Below are positions 59,137-64,000 of a stretch of 64,000 nucleotides of DNA, piece by piece. The position numbers and the translations under genes were made by a program. The notes beneath the pieces are model-generated. The model did no database searches. It was given only the letters and a program-made list of their open reading frames with translations, and had not been told where the DNA came from. The first letter of the stretch is position 1. Every line of letters starts with the position of its first letter. Origin of the DNA: Chondrosia reniformis (lineage: Eukaryota > Porifera > Demospongiae > Chondrillida > Chondrillidae); the NCBI GenBank assembly GCA_947172415.1, contig OX359199.1:7569988-7633987 (forward strand), in the 5' to 3' direction.

Positions 59137-59771
59137 TTTTTATTGTAAATATACTAATAATTATTATGGCTTCGTATATGCATTGCAAAAATGGATGTGC
59201 GGGCGATAAAAACATGGTGTTCCGTATCTAAAATCCGGAAGTGACTTAAAAGTATTTAGCCATTAACTTATCTGTTTTTCAGTACGCAAGAGGCCAAACA
59301 TTTACATAGGACTATTATATACAGCTCCAGCTTATTAATTTTGTAGTTTTATGTCTGTAAAATAGCAGTTGAAATGACACTAATTATATAATAAAATTAC
59401 AACGTGTCTTGGATTTTCTCGGATACTGCGTATATTACCATTACAATCGCCCTAATGAAAAATAAACTAAACCTGCTCAAGAAACTAACCAGACATAACT
59501 GAGAAACACTATTGATACTTGTGAACTAATAGAAGACTCTTGAAAAACGTCGAAAGAATGATGCAATTGCAAACAAACTACGCATTTCAGATACATAGGC
59601 TACATTAAGTTATAATCGGCCAAATGCAACCATTGAACAATTAAAGCAGGCTTAGCACACAAACCCACGTCTTACACATAAAGTAAAAGTGAAATATTGG
59701 CTGTATATTAAATTTTTGTACCAAAACCATTCAATGAACAGGACGGACATACATATTAATCATTAAAAAAA
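59137..59771. other. AT-rich spacer, no gene seen
   Basis: About 630 bp with only very short open frames. A 21-codon frame starts at about 59166 but has no family resemblance or splice context. Confidence 0.5.
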
Positions 59772-60988
59772 GCCAGGGGCCCACAAATCACACCCGTGCC
59801 TATTTGGCACCCATGCCACCCCTTCAAAATGGGCATCATTGGAAAGAGCTCCTCGAGAGCTTTCGATTGATGCCCATTTTGCCCTGCTACATCCCTTCCT
59901 CACGGGAGTGGGGGGAGGGATGTAGCAAAAAAGATATACAGGCTCGCCAAGAAAAGGCAATTAGTGGAAACATTTTCCTGAGAAACTCCCCCACGCTAGC
60001 ATGCTGAAACCTTGTCAGTCCATCGTTTGGATCAGGACTCAACCATTTCAAGTCCTAGGTCCATTTTGTGGAGCCTGTCAATTTTTTTGAGCCCCTCGGA
60101 ATGGAAGACCCCCTGTTCAGCTATGCCAGGGGCCCACAAATCACACCCGTGCCTATTTGGCACCCATGCCACCCCTTCAAAATGGGCATCATTGGAAAGA
60201 GCTCCTCGAGAGCTTTCGATTGATGCCCATTTTGCCCTGCTACATCCCTTCCTCACGGGAGTGGGGGGAGGGATGTAGCAAAAAAGATATACAGGCTCGC
60301 CAAGAAAAGGCAATTAGTGGAAACATTTTCCTGAGAAACTCCCCCACGCTAGCATGCTGAAACCTTGTCAGTCCATCGTTTGGATCAGGACTCAACCATT
60401 TCAAGTCCTAGGTCCATTTTGTGGAGCCTGTCAATTTTTTTGAGCCCCTCGGAATGGAAGACCCCCTGTTCAGCTATGCCAGGGGCCCACAAATCACACC
60501 CGTGCCTATTTGGCACCCATGCCACCCCTTCAAAATGGGCATCATTGGAAAGAGCTCCTCGAGAGCTTTCGATTGATGCCCATTTTGCCCTGCTACATCC
60601 CTTCCTCACGGGAGTGGGGGGAGGGATGTAGCAAAAAAGATATACAGGCTCGCCAAGAAAAGGCAATTAGTGGAAACATTTTCCTGAGAAACTCCCCCAC
60701 GCTAGCATGCTGAAAACTTGTCAGTCCATCGTTTGGATCAGGACTCAACCATTTCAAGTCCTAGGTCCATTTTGTGGAGCCTGTCAATTTTTTTGAGCCC
60801 CTCGGAATGGAAGACCCCCTGTTCAGCTATGCCAGGGGCCCACAAATCACACCCGTGCCTATTTGGCACCCATGCCACCCCTTCAAAATGGGCATCATTG
60901 GAAAGAGCTCCTCGAGAGCTTTCGATTGATGCCCATTTTGCCCTGCTACATCCCTTCCTCACGGGAGTGGGGGGAGGGATGTAGCAAA
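59772..60988. repeat. 353-bp subtelomeric satellite, 3.45 copies
   Basis: Copies begin at 59772, 60125, 60478 and 60831 (the last partial), with an exact 353-bp period and almost no differences between copies. Each unit contains two inverted repeats: AAAATGGGCATCA paired with TGATGCCCATTTT around a GAGCTC/CTCGAGAGC core, and GCTACATCCCTTCC paired with GGAGGGATGTAGC. Same-sequence open frames recur in every copy, but no coding role is supported. Confidence 0.95.
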
Positions 60989-62142
60989 AATTTTAGTCTA
61001 TATGAAATGTTATGGTTTACTTCTATTGCTAATTTGCGTGGGTATTTGCGGTTTAGGAATTAAGTTATTCATTTATATTTTATTGAACTTTTGTATAGCG
61101 TATGCAGGAACAATTAATTGAGCATGTAGTTTAAAGCTAGTGACAAGTGTTCCTTAGTGATTGAGGAAATTTAAAGCTCTCTTTTTTCTGTTAGTGGTGT
61201 TCTTTTAGCTCTTAGTTGAGACCTAAAAATTGGAAAATTTCGAAAAGTATATCTTTACTTGTGGAAGTCGTATCGACTCCAAATAAACTTTATTGGGCAT
61301 ACTTTTGGAGTAAGAATGATGAGCTAAAAAACTAGAAGTGTATAGCTTTGGGAAAGGCATAAAACACATGGGGTGTTTTTGGAATTTTGAATTTACCGCA
61401 GTTTTGAACAGGAGCCCTGTTCAAGCCTATACTTTAAGTATTGTTGCGGTTAGATATTTTGCTAGGAATGCATGTTATAACTGCAGCAAACAATGACTAG
61501 GAACAGTATTACATTATATATCCATAATTCAATGCTTGGTACGGGCGTGACAGGAATATTAGACTCGTTACCCTTTTCTATCCAAAGAAACATGCTTTCC
61601 AAGGTGGCCTACTCGGAAGAGGACATAAAAGGGTATCGATAAAGGCCGTGTTGAAGTATTTCCATTCCGATGAACGTATCGTTCCTAGTACAGGCCTAAC
61701 CAAGCTAAATATACGTAATTCATCGATCTTATTTGTAAAAAGAACGTTTAATTCTACGATTCCTTTAAAATAATAAGTACGTATATATATATATATATTA
61801 TATATCACTTCCGTGTGGGGATTGCGCAACAGAAGTAGTCACGAGAATGGCGGGAACTAAAGAAAGGAGAGGTGTGAACGGCAGCTGGAGCTTGTTAAAT
61901 GTAAGTTATAGCAACTATAATCCACAATATTTGCCTTGATTATGATTTTTTAGCAACCCTAAATTCTATAGATCGATAGATTTGGGTTGATTTACTAATT
62001 TTTTTACATTATTGGGATAAATTTGGCCTCAAACTAATTATTATGTTTTTCATTTGTACTTAATTTTAAAAACAAGTAAAGGTATAAAAGGATTAGAAAG
62101 GGTTAATTATTTGTACTATTACCGTTTAAAATTCAGGATTAA
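60989..62142. other. Unique subtelomeric spacer, no confident gene
   Basis: About 1.15 kb of AT-rich unique DNA. One candidate first exon, MAGTKERRGVNGSWSLLN, starts at about 61847 and ends at a good donor (GTAAGT) pointing toward the telomere, but nothing downstream could continue it before the TTAGGG array. Confidence 0.5.
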
Positions 62143-64000
62143 TTAGGGTTAGGGTTAGGGTTAGGGTTAGGGTTAGGGTTAGGGTTAGGGTTAGGGTTAG
62201 GGTTAGGGTTAGGGTTAGGGTTAGGGTTAGGGTTAGGGTTAGGGTTAGGGTTAGGGTTTGGGTTAGGGTTAGGGTTACAGGGATGTCCCCGAGGGGTCAT
62301 AGTGTCAAATTAGGGTTAGGGTTAGGGTTAGGGTTAGGGTTAGGGTTAGGGTTAGGGTTAGGGTTAGGGTTAGGGTTAGGGTTAGGGTTAGGGTTAGGGT
62401 TAGGGTTAGGGTTAGGGTTAGGGTTAGGGTTAGGGTTAGGGTTAGGGTTAGGGTTAGGGTTAGGGTTAGGGTTAGGGTTAGGGTTAGGGTTAGGGTTAGG
62501 GTTAGGGTTAGGGTTAGGGTTAGGGTTAGGGTTAGGGTTAGGGTTAGGGTTAGGGTTAGGGTTAGGGTTAGGGTTAGGGTTAGGGTTAGGGTTAGGGTTA
62601 GGGTTAGGGTTAGGGTTAGGGTTAGGGTTAGGGTTAGGGTTAGGGTTAGGGTTAGGGTTAGGGTTAGGGTTAGGGTTAGGGTTAGGGTTAGGGTTAGGGT
62701 TAGGGTTAGGGTTAGGGTTAGGGTTAGGGTTAGGGTTAGGGTTAGGGTTAGGGTTAGGGTTAGGGTTAGGGTTAGGGTTAGGGTTAGGGTTAGGGTTAGG
62801 GTTAGGGTTAGGGTTAGGGTTAGGGTTAGGGTTAGGGTTAGGGTTAGGGTTAGGGTTAGGGTTAGGGTTAGGGTTAGGGTTAGGGTTAGGGTTAGGGTTA
62901 GGGTTAGGGTTAGGGTTAGGGTTAGGGTTAGGGTTAGGGTTAGGGTTAGGGTTAGGGTTAGGGTTAGGGTTAGGGTTAGGGTTAGGGTTAGGGTTAGGGT
63001 TAGGGTTAGGGTTAGGGTTAGGGTTAGGGTTAGGGTTAGGGTTAGGGTTAGGGTTAGGGTTAGGGTTAGGGTTAGGGTTAGGGTTAGGGTTAGGGTTAGG
63101 GTTAGGGTTAGGGTTAGGGTTAGGGTTAGGGTTAGGGTTAGGGTTAGGGTTAGGGTTAGGGTTAGGGTTAGGGTTAGGGTTAGGGTTAGGGTTAGGGTTA
63201 GGGTTAGGGTTAGGGTTAGGGTTAGGGTTAGGGTTAGGGTTAGGGTTAGGGTTAGGGTTAGGGTTAGGGTTAGGGTTAGGGTTAGGGTTAGGGTTAGGGT
63301 TAGGGTTAGGGTTAGGGTTAGGGTTAGGGTTAGGGTTAGGGTTAGGGTTAGGGTTAGGGTTAGGGTTAGGGTTAGGGTTAGGGTTAGGGTTAGGGTTAGG
63401 GTTAGGGTTAGGGTTAGGGTTAGGGTTAGGGTTAGGGTTAGGGTTAGGGTTAGGGTTAGGGTTAGGGTTAGGGTTAGGGTTAGGGTTAGGGTTAGGGTTA
63501 GGGTTAGGGTTAGGGTTAGGGTTAGGGTTAGGGTTAGGGTTAGGGTTAGGGTTAGGGTTAGGGTTAGGGTTAGGGTTAGGGTTAGGGTTAGGGTTAGGGT
63601 TAGGGTTAGGGTTAGGGTTAGGGTTAGGGTTAGGGTTAGGGTTAGGGTTAGGGTTAGGGTTAGGGTTAGGGTTAGGGTTAGGGTTAGGGTTAGGGTTAGG
63701 GTTAGGGTTAGGGTTAGGGTTAGGGTTAGGGTTAGGGTTAGGGTTAGGGTTAGGGTTAGGGTTAGGGTTAGGGTTAGGGTTAGGGTTAGGGTTAGGGTTA
63801 GGGTTAGGGTTAGGGTTAGGGTTAGGGTTAGGGTTAGGGTTAGGGTTAGGGTTAGGGTTAGGGTTAGGGTTAGGGTTAGGGTTAGGGTTAGGGTTAGGGT
63901 TAGGGTTAGGGTTAGGGTTAGGGTTAGGGTTAGGGTTAGGGTTAGGGTTAGGGTTAGGGTTAGGGTTAGGGTTAGGGTTAGGGTTAGGGTTAGGGTTAGG
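62143..64000 (+). repeat. Telomere, (TTAGGG)n to the end of the window
   Basis: TTAGGG runs from 62143 to 62276 with one TTTGGG variant near 62257. A 33-bp non-telomeric insert occupies about 62277-62309, and TTAGGG then resumes at 62310 and continues without a visible break to 64000. The orientation (TTAGGG on the strand running 5'->3' outward) is that of a right chromosome end. Confidence 0.97.

Noticed and set aside
59166-59231. 21-codon ORF beginning MASYMHCKNGC
   Set aside because: No homology recognised, no repeat of the frame, no splice signals; consistent with chance.
61578-61829. 83-codon minus-strand ORF near the telomere
   Set aside because: Low-complexity Tyr/Ile start from a TA repeat, no recognisable family.
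61847-61902. Possible first exon MAGTKERRGVNGSWSLLN with a GTAAGT donor
   Set aside because: There is a start and a donor but no possible downstream exon before the telomere; too short to support a gene.

Overview
This is animal nuclear DNA, and the right-hand end of the window is a chromosome end. Genes are split by short GT-AG introns and sit on both strands, mostly less than 200 bp apart. The gene set is metazoan: tankyrase, HPS1, SMYD5, KIF3A, SNRNP200 and a Tyr54 NK-2-class homeobox gene. The terminal repeat is TTAGGG. Small introns, very tight spacing, the NK-type homeobox gene and abundant minisatellites suggest an early-branching animal, most plausibly a demosponge. That placement is inference.

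Layout: 1-1964 (+) 3' end of tankyrase; 2087-6318 (+) HPS1; 6374-9801 (-) LSG1; 10133-10984 (-) NK-class homeobox gene; 11127-21962 (-) ER-type GPAT3/4; 22037-24387 (+) SMYD5; 24522-27942 (-) KIF3A; 28011-29084 (+) LHPP; 29834-30139 (-) small membrane protein; 30296-34675 (+) GPAM-type mitochondrial GPAT; 34902-36126 (-) CCDC122-like coiled coil; 36197-45310 (-) SNRNP200/Brr2 with an intronic tRNA-Leu(UAG) at 39894-39975; 45499-49819 (+) a PH-Btk-ankyrin-WD40 protein of unusual architecture. From about 49.8 kb the window is subtelomeric: nested inverted-repeat elements, a degenerate telomere-like zone, a homogeneous GGGCTA array, a tyrosine-recombinase (Crypton-like) gene with an 18-copy coding VNTR, a neighbouring ORF with an internal stop, a 353-bp satellite, then about 1.86 kb of TTAGGG to the window end.

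Themes: (1) Several intronic minisatellites have repeat units that contain the intron's own donor or acceptor site (tankyrase, GPAT3/4, SMYD5, KIF3A, GPAM). (2) Four gene pairs are head-to-head with start codons 68-188 bp apart. (3) Minisatellites also expand inside coding exons of LSG1, the PH-Btk gene and both subtelomeric genes. (4) Two unrelated glycerol-3-phosphate acyltransferases, ER and mitochondrial, lie within 20 kb. The genes otherwise look like unrelated housekeeping functions rather than a pathway cluster. Exon limits were read by eye from splice consensus and remembered family sequences; no alignment was run.
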